Shown: positions 44,301-53,310 of the stretch, in pieces
How positions within the stretch are numbered: position 1 is the first letter of the stretch
Layout: every line of letters starts with the position of its first letter
NCBI GenBank assembly: GCA_964446955.1
Contig: CAYUQJ010000001.1
Location: 682,001 to 746,000 of the forward strand
Reading direction: 5' to 3'
Length of the DNA stretch: 64,000 nucleotides
From: Leptolinea sp964446955
Lineage (GTDB): Bacteria; Chloroflexota; Anaerolineae; Anaerolineales; Anaerolineaceae
Position numbers and translations under genes: made by a program
Notes under the pieces: generated by a model
The model's input: the letters and a program-made list of their open reading frames with translations, nothing else
The model's database searches: none
What the model was told of the DNA's origin: nothing

Positions 44301-44661
44301 GCTTCAGCCTTATTTCTTGGTTTATGTTCACAATGATGGTTCTGTCCGATTTAATTTTGCTCAACCCAAGCAAATACTAGAGATGTACCAGATTCTCTGT
44401 GTAGGAAAAACGACGCCCTATGAAGAAATTTGCAACATCTTTAACCAACAAACACATAATGGCGATGAATTAGCTTTATATAACAATCTGTTAAAGAAAT
44501 CTGTGATTTCAATTGAGAATACTTTCCGGAAACGCAGTTTACGAGATTTGAAAACCGACCGGAATGCAGTTCTCGTCGATACGTCAAAGCAAGCAAAAGC
44601 CTCTACAGATTTTGAATTGGTCACATGGTTAATCATCATGGAGGAAAACAATGCCAACTGA
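41338..44661 (+). CDS. PLD-nuclease / SNF2-like superfamily 2 helicase
   Basis: A 1107-aa protein. The N-terminus has one phospholipase-D-type nuclease motif, HGK (His126-Lys128) with GSSNFT (143-148). The helicase core follows: motif I in DSVGLGKT (about 276-283), DEAH-like DESH (about 366-369), SATP (about 411), and motif VI QRFGRIDRIGS (about 831). A coiled/charged insert lies between the two RecA lobes. The layout matches DNA translocases of restriction and defence systems (DISARM DrmD-like, BREX-like, type I-like). It overlaps the methyltransferase gene by 11 bp. Together they could form a modification-dependent restriction machine with PLD-type cleavage. Confidence 0.9.
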   Translation: MSQNTNSVQESGIRDNYLRGSVGVFLKDKITEGSVLSIVSAYFTIYAYEALKNELTDIDHLRFMFGEPRFIKSLDPSKNDSKAYTIQDDGLQLENQLQQRRVAKDCADWISQKVDIRSVKQANLMHGKMYHISHNGVDEAILGSSNFTVSGLGLGQSNHNNIELNLEVDSNRDRKDLKAWFDTIWENQELVEDVKEQVLLYLEQLYMDNSPEFVYFKTLYHLFEDYLSSQESGGLLDLKSQIVDTEIWKALFDFQKDGVKGAINKILTYNGCILADSVGLGKTFEALAVIKYFELRNDRVLVLCPKKLRENWTVYQAQNNSELNPFLRDRFNYTVLSHTDLSREKGNAGDIDLANINWGNYDLVVIDESHNFRNNTPGKKDEDGNVIKKSRYERLMDEIIKSGVKTKVLLLSATPVNNDLKDLRNQIYFLTEENDEAFYTSLGVGSIRDTLAGAQRTFTDWAKKSKNHSTKELLERFNSSFFKLLDALTIARSRKHIQKYYQANVALLGGFPERLKPIPLYSAIDLAGEFVSYDVLNDQISGYKLSLFNPSEFIKPELKPVYEQKGFGNFKQSDRENFLIGMMKVNFLKRLESSAFSFHITIQRTIQKIDDLKNRLDRFKSYQAENPNLDFEDLIINDEEDEDLQSAFEVGKLRIPMAHLDVDKWLRHLKRDRDQLHLLELSAREITIERDAKLAELKKLIEQKVKNPTTNKLGKPNRKILVFTAFADTANYLYDALEKWAVNDLGIHIATVSGGTHPNKTTFGRSDFNNILINFSPVAKHRDKMKKSMPQEGEIDLLIATDCISEGQNLQDCDWLINYDIHWNPVRVIQRFGRIDRIGSINKTVQLINFWPTADLDKYISLKNRVEARMALVDIAATNEDNLLAGEDLKEFVTEDLKYRDKQLLRLKDEILDLEDFNETVALTDFTLDDFRAQLMNYIEANRKKLHDAPMGLFAVVPPHPDYTLIKPGVIYCLRQRGDSTGSDTVNPLQPYFLVYVHNDGSVRFNFAQPKQILEMYQILCVGKTTPYEEICNIFNQQTHNGDELALYNNLLKKSVISIENTFRKRSLRDLKTDRNAVLVDTSKQAKASTDFELVTWLIIMEENNAN

Positions 44662-47600
44662 CATTGAATATAGGCAACAAATTGACCAATCAATTCGGAA
44701 TTTTTCAAGAGACGAACTGTATCAATCCGCCATTAACTTATTTGAAACCTTAGGGTATCACAGTCAGAAGAGATTATCTCTTCAACCAAATACAGCAGAA
44801 CAATTTTGTACCGAGTTTGATGTTGATGGCGAGTTAAAAGATAAAACCCTACTTTCCGAATGGGAAAAAGTAGATTTCTTATTCCAAATGACTGATGATG
44901 AAATCAATGACTGTCTTGGTCAAAAATCATTATTCTCCTCTAAAAAGGTAGACAACACTGTTATCAATTCTTACCTCTTCTTTGCTATCCAATTAAAAAA
45001 AGAACAATACACGCGGACGCAATTAGCCGATATAACCCGCGAAGTCAATAAATTGTTCTCTATGCCGGTGATGATTCTTTTTCAACATGGACAGAGCCTC
45101 ACGCTTTCTATAATTGCCCGCCGATTGAATATGCGTGATGCCAGCAAAAAAGATGTGCTGGAAAAAGTTACCCTAATCAAGGAAATTTCTATAGCTGACC
45201 CACATCGCGCTCATGTCGAAATCCTTTTTGACCTTTCTATCAGCGAATTGAACAAAGAATCTAGCTTTACTAACTTTGTTGAACTGCAAAAGGCATGGGA
45301 AAAGACCCTTGATATTTCGGAATTGAACAAAAAGTTCTATAAAGAAGTGGCAGACTGGTATTTCTGGGCAATACAGAATGTCCGTTTTCCAGTTGGGGAT
45401 AATAAAGATTCTGAAGAAAACCGCAATGCGATTAATACAATTCGATTGATTACTCGGCTGATTTTTGTCTGGTTCTTGAAAGAAAAAAAACTCATTTCCG
45501 AAGACCTTTTTAGAGAAAGCAAAATCAGGCAACTTCTTAAGTTTGACGACCCCAACAATAGCACTTATTACAAGGCGATTCTGCAAAACTTATTTTTTGC
45601 CACTTTGAATCAGGAGATGAACACCAAACAAAAGCCAGACAACCGTAAATTCCGCATTCAAAGTAAACAACCCGGTGGCAGAGACAGCAACCGCTTAGTG
45701 ACCAACCTTTATCGCTATGAACGCTATTTCAAAGACCCACAAAGTGCATTGAATCTCTTCTCCACGATACCCTTTTTAAATGGCGGATTGTTTGAATGTC
45801 TGGATAAAGAAATCGAAAAAGATGGACGTTATGTGGTCATTCGCATCGATGGTTTTTCGGATGAAGTTACAAATCCACTTTCAATCCCAGATGATTTATT
45901 CTTCGCCTCTGAAAGAAATGTTGACCTGAATAGCGTATACGATACTCGTAATAAACGCTATCCAGTGCGTGGAATCATCCATGTGCTTAATCGATACAAA
46001 TTCACAATTGAAGAAAACACACCTATCACAGAAGAAATTGCTCTTGACCCAGAGTTGCTCGGTAAGGTGTTTGAAAACCTGTTGGCATCATTCAACCCTG
46101 AAACTCGGACAACAGCCCGTAAACAGACTGGCTCATATTACACACCGCGTGAAATTGTAAGCTATATGGTGGACGAATCACTTATTTCATATTTTGATAA
46201 TTACCTGACTTCAAGAATTAGTACTCAAAAAACACAATCAGAAGCACTGATTATGACCCAACCCAAACTGATGGGTGAAAATCAACCTGCGTTGACCACA
46301 CAATTAGATAATAATACTCGACTCCGCCATCTACTTTCTTATAATGATGAATCCCCACAATTTACTGAAGAGGAAACTGTTTCATTAATAGAAGCAATTG
46401 ATTTAATTAAAGTTCTCGACCCAGCCTGCGGTTCAGGGGCTTTTCCAATGGGGATTTTACACAAGCTGGTATTTCTCCTATCTCGTCTTGACCCCGGGAA
46501 CTTCCGATGGAAACAAAAACAATTGGAAAAGGCAAATGAAATTCTGGACACAACTGTTCGTGAAAAGGTGGTGGAAGATGTTGAAAAAGCCTTTTCTGAG
46601 AATGAATTCGATTATGGTCGTAAGCTATATTTAATTGAAAATTGTATCTTTGGAGTAGATATACAACCTATTGCTGTTCAAATCACCAAACTACGTTTTT
46701 TTATTTCACTTGTAGTAGACCAAAGAATAAATGTAATCCATGAAAATTTTGGCATCCGGCCACTACCAAATCTTGAAACCAAATTTGTTGTAGCAAATAC
46801 GTTACTAAATATCAATAAACCACAACAATTGGCTTTTAAGAATCCTGAAATTGATATTCTTGAGAATAAAATTTTAGAAATTAGAAAAAAGCATTTCTCA
46901 GCCAAGACAACAGAAACAAAAAGAAAATGCCGAATTGATGACACCGATATTAGGAAACACATTGGGCAAATTTTAGAAAAAGATGGTTTTCCACTTGATG
47001 TATCGAAAAGAATTGTTGAATGGAATCCATACGACCCTAATTTATCCGCAAACTACTTTGATTCATTCTGGATGTTTGGTAATAAACAAGGCTTCAATAT
47101 TGTTATTGGAAATCCTCCTTATCTTACCCTAGGAGGTAAAGAAGATTCAAACTTATCAGTAGATGTTGTAAATCAATTGAAATCTTATTCTTCTTATGAA
47201 TATAAGACTAATCTTTTTGTTCTCTTTATTGAACAAGGACTTAGTTTATTATCAAAAAATGGTTCATTAACTTTTATTGTTCCACGGACTATTCTTGACA
47301 ATTTTCACATGGTAAAAATTCGAGAAAAAATTCTTGCTCAATCATTGATAAAATTGATTATTGAATTGAGAGGTGAAGTTTTTGAAAATGCAGTATTAGG
47401 TGGAAATGCAATTCTTATTCTTCAAAGCCCATCAGAAGTGAAAAAGAATATTAAAGTCGCTTCAATTGCAGATACAGAATTTGAAAAAATCAATTTCTAT
47501 GAGATATCACAAGAAAAATTTAAAAGTTCATTTCAAAAGAGATTCTTTATTAATTCTGATGATACAGATAACTTGTTTAATAAAATCATAGAGACAGGTA

Positions 47601-48277
47601 TTTCGCTTGGTGACATATGTGATATTAAGAATGGGGTAAATACGGGTAATGCAGCAAATATCTTATTATCGTCATCACATCAATTCTCGACAAGTAGAAG
47701 AATTTTAGAGGGTAAAGATGTATCAAGATACGCTATTCATTGGGGAGGTTTATGGATAAATTATGATTCAAAAATTAGAAATAAAATCGACATATCCAAA
47801 TTGGAGACCCGCCAGAAAAAAATAGATTTTGCTTTACGAGATGAAAGAATTTTTAATACTGAAAAATTAGTTATTAGGCAGACTTCTGATAAGTTAGTTG
47901 CCGCATTTGATAAAGACCAATTTATCACTCGCCATTCAACACACTTACTCTTACAAAAAAACCAAAATTTTTCTTTACACTTTATTTTGGGTTTATTAAA
48001 CTCAAAACTATTGAATTTTTATTACTCCATATTAGTTCCAGAAAAAGGAAAGGTCTTTGCAGAAGTAAAAATTGTTAATCTTGAAAAACTTCCAATCTTC
48101 AAAGCAGATGGCAAAGCTCAGAGTCAAATTATTGAAATTGTTGAGAGAATTGAAAAATTGCGAATAGAAAATCCAAATGGTGAAATTGGATTATTAGAGG
48201 ATGAATTAAATAATTCCATATATAGTTTGTATGATTTGTCACAAAAGGAAATTTCAATAATAAATCAAAGTGACTAG
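44651..48277 (+). CDS. Large N6-adenine DNA methyltransferase (Eco57I/BREX PglX-like)
   Basis: A 1208-aa methyltransferase. SAM-binding motif I is DPACGSG (about 590-596) and the catalytic motif IV is NPPY (about 821-824), the gamma-type adenine methylase order with a long insertion between them. The N-terminal 450 residues are an alpha-helical domain with FLKEKK and YFFAL-like patterns, and the C-terminal 350 resemble a TaqI/HsdS-like target-recognition region (QTSDKLVAAFDKDQFITRHSTHLL). The ATG follows GGAGG. Translational overlap with the helicase gene ties the two products. It would mark host DNA so that the helicase-nuclease attacks unmarked DNA; this division of labour is inference. Confidence 0.92.
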   Translation: MPTDIEYRQQIDQSIRNFSRDELYQSAINLFETLGYHSQKRLSLQPNTAEQFCTEFDVDGELKDKTLLSEWEKVDFLFQMTDDEINDCLGQKSLFSSKKVDNTVINSYLFFAIQLKKEQYTRTQLADITREVNKLFSMPVMILFQHGQSLTLSIIARRLNMRDASKKDVLEKVTLIKEISIADPHRAHVEILFDLSISELNKESSFTNFVELQKAWEKTLDISELNKKFYKEVADWYFWAIQNVRFPVGDNKDSEENRNAINTIRLITRLIFVWFLKEKKLISEDLFRESKIRQLLKFDDPNNSTYYKAILQNLFFATLNQEMNTKQKPDNRKFRIQSKQPGGRDSNRLVTNLYRYERYFKDPQSALNLFSTIPFLNGGLFECLDKEIEKDGRYVVIRIDGFSDEVTNPLSIPDDLFFASERNVDLNSVYDTRNKRYPVRGIIHVLNRYKFTIEENTPITEEIALDPELLGKVFENLLASFNPETRTTARKQTGSYYTPREIVSYMVDESLISYFDNYLTSRISTQKTQSEALIMTQPKLMGENQPALTTQLDNNTRLRHLLSYNDESPQFTEEETVSLIEAIDLIKVLDPACGSGAFPMGILHKLVFLLSRLDPGNFRWKQKQLEKANEILDTTVREKVVEDVEKAFSENEFDYGRKLYLIENCIFGVDIQPIAVQITKLRFFISLVVDQRINVIHENFGIRPLPNLETKFVVANTLLNINKPQQLAFKNPEIDILENKILEIRKKHFSAKTTETKRKCRIDDTDIRKHIGQILEKDGFPLDVSKRIVEWNPYDPNLSANYFDSFWMFGNKQGFNIVIGNPPYLTLGGKEDSNLSVDVVNQLKSYSSYEYKTNLFVLFIEQGLSLLSKNGSLTFIVPRTILDNFHMVKIREKILAQSLIKLIIELRGEVFENAVLGGNAILILQSPSEVKKNIKVASIADTEFEKINFYEISQEKFKSSFQKRFFINSDDTDNLFNKIIETGISLGDICDIKNGVNTGNAANILLSSSHQFSTSRRILEGKDVSRYAIHWGGLWINYDSKIRNKIDISKLETRQKKIDFALRDERIFNTEKLVIRQTSDKLVAAFDKDQFITRHSTHLLLQKNQNFSLHFILGLLNSKLLNFYYSILVPEKGKVFAEVKIVNLEKLPIFKADGKAQSQIIEIVERIEKLRIENPNGEIGLLEDELNNSIYSLYDLSQKEISIINQSD

Positions 48278-48449
48278 AAACAGGCTGAAAATAGGAATTC
48301 CTTTATGTTGTATTTTTGGAACAAGCGATTCAAAGGAATAACAATAATTGTCAACATCAGAAAAATGAGGAAATGTTTCATTCTTATAATACCGATATAT
48401 TTTCTGCAATAAGATATCGAAGACTGAAAAACATACCAAAGGGGATTTT

Positions 48450-50129
48450 ATGATAGCCAAGAAAATTCATATTCACAACTTCAGAACATTTCTAGATGAA
48501 GAAATTTATCTATCATCTTATTCATTGCTTTTAGGCATAAACAATTGTGGAAAAAGCAATCTGATAGATGCTATAAGAGTATTTTATGAAAAAGACATCA
48601 AGTTTGAAGAACCACGGGACTTTCCTAAATACACAACATCGGATAAAGAATCGTGGATAGAAATTGAATATCTGCCTACCCCAGCAGAGATAGCAACTCT
48701 CAAATCAGAGTATAAATCGCCAGAGGGGACTTTTCGAGTCCGCAAGTATTTACAAAGTTATGAAACTGATGATGAGGGAAAACAAAAAAGTGGAGTATAT
48801 GCCTATGTCGATGGGCAATTATCCAATACACGGTTCTATGGAGCAAAAAATGTCTCAGCTGGGAAACTTGGTGACATTATTTACATCCCTGCTATCAGTC
48901 GCCTAGATGATATTACAAAGCTATCTGGCCCATCAGCTTTGCGTGATTTGATTAATTCAGTTCTCAAGAAAATAATAGATACCAGTCCAGCGTATGTAGG
49001 TTTAAAAACGGCCTTTGACGAATTCAATGGAAAAATAAAAGGTGAATCAACAGATACCGGATATTCACTTGAAACCATCGAGCAGGACATATCATCTGAA
49101 ATTGATGATTGGGGAACGTCCTTTGAATTTTTCATCAATCCGGTCGCCCCTGATGAAATGGTTAAATCACTGATTGGGCATAGGATTCAAGATAAAGCTC
49201 TCGGTCAATCCCAAGATTCAAAATGTTACGGTCAAGGTTTTCAAAGACATTTAGTATTTAGCCTTATAAAACTGTCAGCAAAATATAATGCAACCATCAA
49301 ACCAAGCACGACGAAAGATTTCTCCCCTCAGTTGACTTGGCTTTTGTTCGAAGAGCCAGAGGCATTTTTACATCCAAGTCAGATAGGTGTACTTGACGTT
49401 AATCTCCGAACCATTGCTAATACGGATGGGAATCAAGTTCTAATAACAACGCATAACCCTGAATTTGTGTCTAAAAATATTGAAGATTTACCTTCACTTG
49501 TTCGCTTATGTCGAAAGGATACAACTACCGCTGTTGGGCAAATATCCTCTACAAAGTTAGCAGGATTGTTTGCTGACAACCAGCAGGCAGTTCAACAATG
49601 GCTTTCCAACCCAAGTATTAGCCAAAATACTTCTGCAGAAGATTTGACGATAGATATGGAATGTATTAAATATGCTTTATGGCTCGACCCTAAACGGGCA
49701 AGTGCATTTTTTGCGAATAAAGTATTACTCGTTGAAGGGCCAACAGAAGTAGCAATTATCAATTACCTTATTGGGCAAGGTCAAATTTCTTCCCAAAATG
49801 ACGGCGTCTTCATACTGGATGCTATGGGGAAATACAACATGCACCGGTTTATGAACTTATTTGGTGAAATGCATATCCCTCATTCGGTACTGTTTGACAA
49901 TGACAATGGTAGACATCCTGAAATAACGCAAACAATTAATACCGCCAGAAACCCATACACAATTGGAATAGATTCATTCCCCCAAGAATTAGAAACATTT
50001 CTTGGCATTCCGAGAGCAAGTAGACCTGATAAAAAACCACAGCACGCAATGTGGCAATTGAAACAAGGGAATATCAATTCAACCGTACTCAATAATTTAC
50101 AGATAAAAGTAAGAGCTATTCTGAATTAA
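48450..50129 (+). CDS. OLD-family ATP-dependent nuclease (AAA ATPase plus TOPRIM)
   Basis: A 559-aa protein. An ABC-type ATPase opens with Walker A GINNCGKSN (residues 29-37) and has Walker B LLFEEPEAFLHPS (about 300-312) followed by a switch histidine (TTHNPEF). The C-terminal TOPRIM nuclease has the LLVEGPTEVAII glutamate (about 426-436) and LFDNDNGRHP (about 479). This is the class 1 OLD/GajA-like architecture. GajA works with a UvrD-like GajB; no such gene is adjacent, so it is a stand-alone OLD nuclease or the third component of the helicase/methyltransferase locus. It lies 172 bp after the methyltransferase on the same strand. Confidence 0.9.
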   Translation: MIAKKIHIHNFRTFLDEEIYLSSYSLLLGINNCGKSNLIDAIRVFYEKDIKFEEPRDFPKYTTSDKESWIEIEYLPTPAEIATLKSEYKSPEGTFRVRKYLQSYETDDEGKQKSGVYAYVDGQLSNTRFYGAKNVSAGKLGDIIYIPAISRLDDITKLSGPSALRDLINSVLKKIIDTSPAYVGLKTAFDEFNGKIKGESTDTGYSLETIEQDISSEIDDWGTSFEFFINPVAPDEMVKSLIGHRIQDKALGQSQDSKCYGQGFQRHLVFSLIKLSAKYNATIKPSTTKDFSPQLTWLLFEEPEAFLHPSQIGVLDVNLRTIANTDGNQVLITTHNPEFVSKNIEDLPSLVRLCRKDTTTAVGQISSTKLAGLFADNQQAVQQWLSNPSISQNTSAEDLTIDMECIKYALWLDPKRASAFFANKVLLVEGPTEVAIINYLIGQGQISSQNDGVFILDAMGKYNMHRFMNLFGEMHIPHSVLFDNDNGRHPEITQTINTARNPYTIGIDSFPQELETFLGIPRASRPDKKPQHAMWQLKQGNINSTVLNNLQIKVRAILN

Positions 50130-50215
50130 TACATGATAATTATCAACGACCTGTCTCGTTGGAGGCAGGTCGTTTGTACTCATTTTCGTTTTGTTTTAAA
50201 AACTCTAGGGTTAAC

Positions 50216-50251
50216 AAAAGTCGTTGAGGGTGAAACCCTCAGCGACTTTTC
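50216..50251. terminator. Bidirectional terminator between the OLD gene and the hypothetical gene
   Basis: AAAAGTCGTTGAGGG pairs with CCCTCAGCGACTTTT around a GAAA-type loop with one mismatch; T/A runs on both sides. A smaller hairpin CGACCTG/CAGGTCG lies near 50149-50172. Confidence 0.8.
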
Positions 50252-50256
50252 AGGAA

Positions 50257-50694
50257 TCACGCCGGATTGATAATCCAGTCATATTCGGGAATTCCCAACG
50301 CCTCTTCATCAGACACAAAGGGGGTCTTCTTATCAACACCCATCATGTAATTGTGCACTTTCTCGAACTCAGAGTATTCGTCTATGCTAATGGGGTAAAA
50401 AGATACTACATCTTCAAAATGCTCCCCATCTTCCGAACAATATCCGGGATAATATTTGATTACAGATGCAATGAATTTCACCGCATCTTTAAATCTCAAG
50501 AATATGTGCTTTTTTCGTTGGATTGTTTCATTTGTTGATTTTGCATATGTAGACCAATCAACAGTTTCAACAACAAATATCGCTTCTGGGCTGAAGAGGT
50601 CAGCATCAATCGCATATTGGACTGGAACTTCATCCACATGGATAAGACGTTTTCCGTTCCGCTGCCAACCATTTATAAAACCTTTATTGTTCAT
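50257..50694 (-). CDS. Hypothetical island protein
   Basis: A 145-aa acidic soluble protein with no recognisable family. Visible segments are GFINGWQRNGKRLIHVDEVPVQYAIDADLFSPEAIFVVETVDW and a late YCSEDGEHFEDV. AGGAG precedes the ATG. It is the gene next after the RepA-like ATPase in the leftward right-end module, but 120 bp and a strong hairpin separate them. It could be a replication accessory or an anti-restriction protein; nothing in the sequence decides. Confidence 0.65.
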   Translation of the reverse strand: MNNKGFINGWQRNGKRLIHVDEVPVQYAIDADLFSPEAIFVVETVDWSTYAKSTNETIQRKKHIFLRFKDAVKFIASVIKYYPGYCSEDGEHFEDVVSFYPISIDEYSEFEKVHNYMMGVDKKTPFVSDEEALGIPEYDWIINPA

Positions 50695-50775
50695 TTCTCA
50701 TAACTCCTATAAAAATAGTTCTTATAAAAAGTGGTGAAACTCCATCTCTTTGTTTGAATTGTGGTTGTAATACTT

Positions 50776-50800
50776 GTATCCCCCCCTTAAGGGGGGATAC
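50776..50800. repeat. G/C-rich inverted repeat after the RepA-like gene
   Basis: GTATCCCCCC and GGGGGGATAC form a 10-bp stem with a CTTAA loop, 16 bp past the stop codon. No T-run follows on the minus strand, so it may pause or protect the transcript instead of ending it. Confidence 0.7.
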
Positions 50801-50815
50801 AGTGTACAACTCAAC

Positions 50816-51991
50816 TTATTCCAATATCTGGAACTTTCCGGTCTTACCTCGACCTCCACCTATTGTGTTACGTATGATTCCTTTTTCTTCCATTTTTCCG
50901 ATAAGAATTCGAAGGTAATCATAGTCATACTCAAAACCTTTCAATCCAACAGTTATTTGTTGAATCGTAGAATCTGGGTTTTTGGACAAGAAGTCAATAA
51001 TTCTCGTCTCGGCGGATTCTGTAGTGGACATCTTGGATTTTGAAATTGCGCCCCCACCTAACGAGAATGTGTCTTTCAAAACCCCGAAATTAAAACGGGC
51101 AGTGAATCCCAAATCATCATCAATATCTCTTGCCTTGATGGTCGAAAAAGAAAGTATCTTTTCTTGCGATTTCTTTACATACAACATCAAATCAACCGCG
51201 CCGGGAATAGCTGACGTACCGCGGTATTTATTGTCCTTGCCCGTATGGTGGATTAGAACAATTGCCGTTTTTGTCTCTTTTGCCAATTGACTCAAACCCA
51301 TCAATACGGGATTAATTGCATTTGCAGAGTTTTCATCCGCATCTCCAATTACATCGACCATTGAGTCAATGATGACAAATCGGAATTTATGCTTGACTAT
51401 CTGGTCTCGCAACAAGATTATGCTATTATCTTGTGAGAAATCGAGTCTAGGCATCGGGCTGAACATAAATGGGAAATCTGAAGGCAAACTTTCCCCTTTT
51501 ATGATTTGCCTAATTCGATAGGAAATTCTTTCCTTACCGGATTCTTCATCAACGTAAAGAACTGGAACTTGTTTGGTGCGAAAACCCAACCAGTTCTTCC
51601 CCGCAGCAACACACAAACCGGAATGCAGCATGGTATAGGTTTTCAGGCTGCCACTTGCTCCTACTACAACGGATAGTGAGCCTCTAGAAAATAGAGGTTC
51701 AATTATCCAGTCAAATTTCTGCTCGATTTTTTCTGCATCTGAAACACTCAGAAGTGGAAAACGGACTACGGCTTCGGAACTCTCAGATGCGAATACCAAA
51801 TCATCTTTGGAATCAAGAAAATCTAAATAATCTTGATTATCGCAAATATCAATAATTTTCTGCTGGAAAGGATATGGGAAATTTGAAGTCAGGTCTTCGA
51901 CCTGCCTATACATTCCCTGATTTCGATTTACAACAAAATGAAACAATGCGAAAAATCTACGCAACTCATCATTCGTAAACTCAGATTCCAT
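50816..51991 (-). CDS. RepA/AAA_25-type hexameric ATPase
   Basis: A 391-aa RecA-fold ATPase resembling plasmid RepA helicases and related mobile-element ATPases. Walker A is VVVGASGSLKTYTML (about 100-115), the family's GxSGSxKT form, with VLYVDEESGKERISYRIRQI downstream, Walker B FVIIDSMVDVIG and the IVLIHHTGKDNKYRGTSAIPGAVD segment. A C-terminal winged-helix-like part (about 325-391) may bind DNA. The ATG at 51991 has GGAGG 8 bp upstream; the frame extends to 52024 without one. It follows a recombinase gene by about 60 bp and suggests a replicating or copy-controlled episomal form. Confidence 0.87.
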   Translation of the reverse strand: MESEFTNDELRRFFALFHFVVNRNQGMYRQVEDLTSNFPYPFQQKIIDICDNQDYLDFLDSKDDLVFASESSEAVVRFPLLSVSDAEKIEQKFDWIIEPLFSRGSLSVVVGASGSLKTYTMLHSGLCVAAGKNWLGFRTKQVPVLYVDEESGKERISYRIRQIIKGESLPSDFPFMFSPMPRLDFSQDNSIILLRDQIVKHKFRFVIIDSMVDVIGDADENSANAINPVLMGLSQLAKETKTAIVLIHHTGKDNKYRGTSAIPGAVDLMLYVKKSQEKILSFSTIKARDIDDDLGFTARFNFGVLKDTFSLGGGAISKSKMSTTESAETRIIDFLSKNPDSTIQQITVGLKGFEYDYDYLRILIGKMEEKGIIRNTIGGGRGKTGKFQILE

Positions 51992-52050
51992 AATTAATCC
52001 TCCAATTACTAATAAGAAAAACACCGATAAATGGCCGACTTAACCTGCTA

Positions 52051-53040
52051 CTAATAAGCTGCGTTACCAATTCCCAATTTCCAAGTAGAAACTGGTGAAT
52101 GGTTTTTTTGTGCCTGTGCCACATCTGCTTGTGCAATTTCTAGATACCTCTTGCACATCTTCAAATCCGAATGGCCAAGAATTTCTTGAAGGGTATAGAT
52201 ACTCCCACCATTCCGGAGAAATTGCGTTGCAAAAGTGTGGCGAAAGCGATGAGGATGAACTCCTTTAATTTCCGCTTTCTTGCCTAAATCAGCAATAAGG
52301 CATCGAATACTGTTAGGGGTTACTCCATCACCCGTTTCACCCAGAAACAAAGGGACGCTTTGGTCAACGCACTTCCTCTTTACCAAATACTCCCAAATTG
52401 CACTGGCCGTTTTGTCCGAAACGAACAATTTTCTTGATTTCGTTTTACGTCTGGAATAGCCATATGGTTCAACGAAAATAGAATTGTCCTTAATATCGAA
52501 GCTGCCTACACGCAACCGCGCCAATTCACCAACCCGAATTCCAGAATCCACGAACAGGAGAATCATTGCAATATCACGCAATGCAGTTCTTCTTCGCATC
52601 GTAAAAGCCTTTCGATTTCCCGGCTTTGATGTATTGGCATAAACCGCACTTTTTAAAAGTGCCTCTAATTCATTTTTACTTAGAGGCAGGATTTCCTCTG
52701 GATTTTCATGAGGGCATTTCAAATCAATTGCTACATTGGTGGACACAAACTTCTTATTGGAACTGTATTGAAAAATAGCGCGGATAGCCTTCCAATTATT
52801 TCTCAATGTACTTCCAGAAAGAGGGCTTGTGTCGCCACTTTTTCTAATGGGGACATAGTCATCCATCAAGAAATTGAAATACTCTTGCAAGTTTTCGAGT
52901 GAGACTTCTCCAATTTCCGGGTCACCTAAAAATCTGCAAAGTTGACCCCAAAATCGTTTGTACAATTCGATTGTCGATTTCGAATTACCTTCGGAACGAA
53001 ATGACATACAAAAACCGGTAAGAACTTCTGAAACTTTCAT
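52051..53040 (-). CDS. Tyrosine recombinase 1 of the right-end pair
   Basis: A 329-aa integrase-like recombinase. The core-binding domain covers about residues 1-110 (SEGNSKSTIELYKRFWGQLCRFLG). Catalytic residues are seen in DSGIRVGELARLRVG, HPHRFRHTFATQFLRNGG, the LQEILGHSDL box and the tyrosine of KRYLEIA. AAGGAG precedes the ATG. It resembles the neighbouring recombinase throughout (roughly 40-45% identical by eye), so the two arose by duplication. They may act together, as in elements that need two or more recombinases. Confidence 0.93.
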   Translation of the reverse strand: MKVSEVLTGFCMSFRSEGNSKSTIELYKRFWGQLCRFLGDPEIGEVSLENLQEYFNFLMDDYVPIRKSGDTSPLSGSTLRNNWKAIRAIFQYSSNKKFVSTNVAIDLKCPHENPEEILPLSKNELEALLKSAVYANTSKPGNRKAFTMRRRTALRDIAMILLFVDSGIRVGELARLRVGSFDIKDNSIFVEPYGYSRRKTKSRKLFVSDKTASAIWEYLVKRKCVDQSVPLFLGETGDGVTPNSIRCLIADLGKKAEIKGVHPHRFRHTFATQFLRNGGSIYTLQEILGHSDLKMCKRYLEIAQADVAQAQKNHSPVSTWKLGIGNAAY

Positions 53041-53310
53041 AATTAATTGAATTTCTCCTTTATTACAATTTAGCGGTGAGAACTTTATGACAGGCTAAAT
53101 TCTGTGTTTTTCAGGGTTTTTAAAAAACTCTTATTTTTTACGCCATATATTGTGGTCTTTATAATTAAAATTCCCATATATTGTGCAAATTATTAAAATA
53201 GAAAATAATAAAAATGGATTTCTTGCTATAGGGATAAAAAAAAATATAAAAACCTCAATAATTAATTGGTTTTTATATTTTTTTTGTATGGTAGAAAACA
53301 AAAAATATTT

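Noticed and set aside
41338..48277. Complete DISARM or BREX system
   Set aside because: No DrmA, DrmB, DrmC, BrxC, BrxL or PglZ homologue is in the island; only the helicase and methyltransferase types match.
48450..50129. Gabija system
   Set aside because: The GajA-like protein has no GajB (UvrD-like) neighbour on either side.
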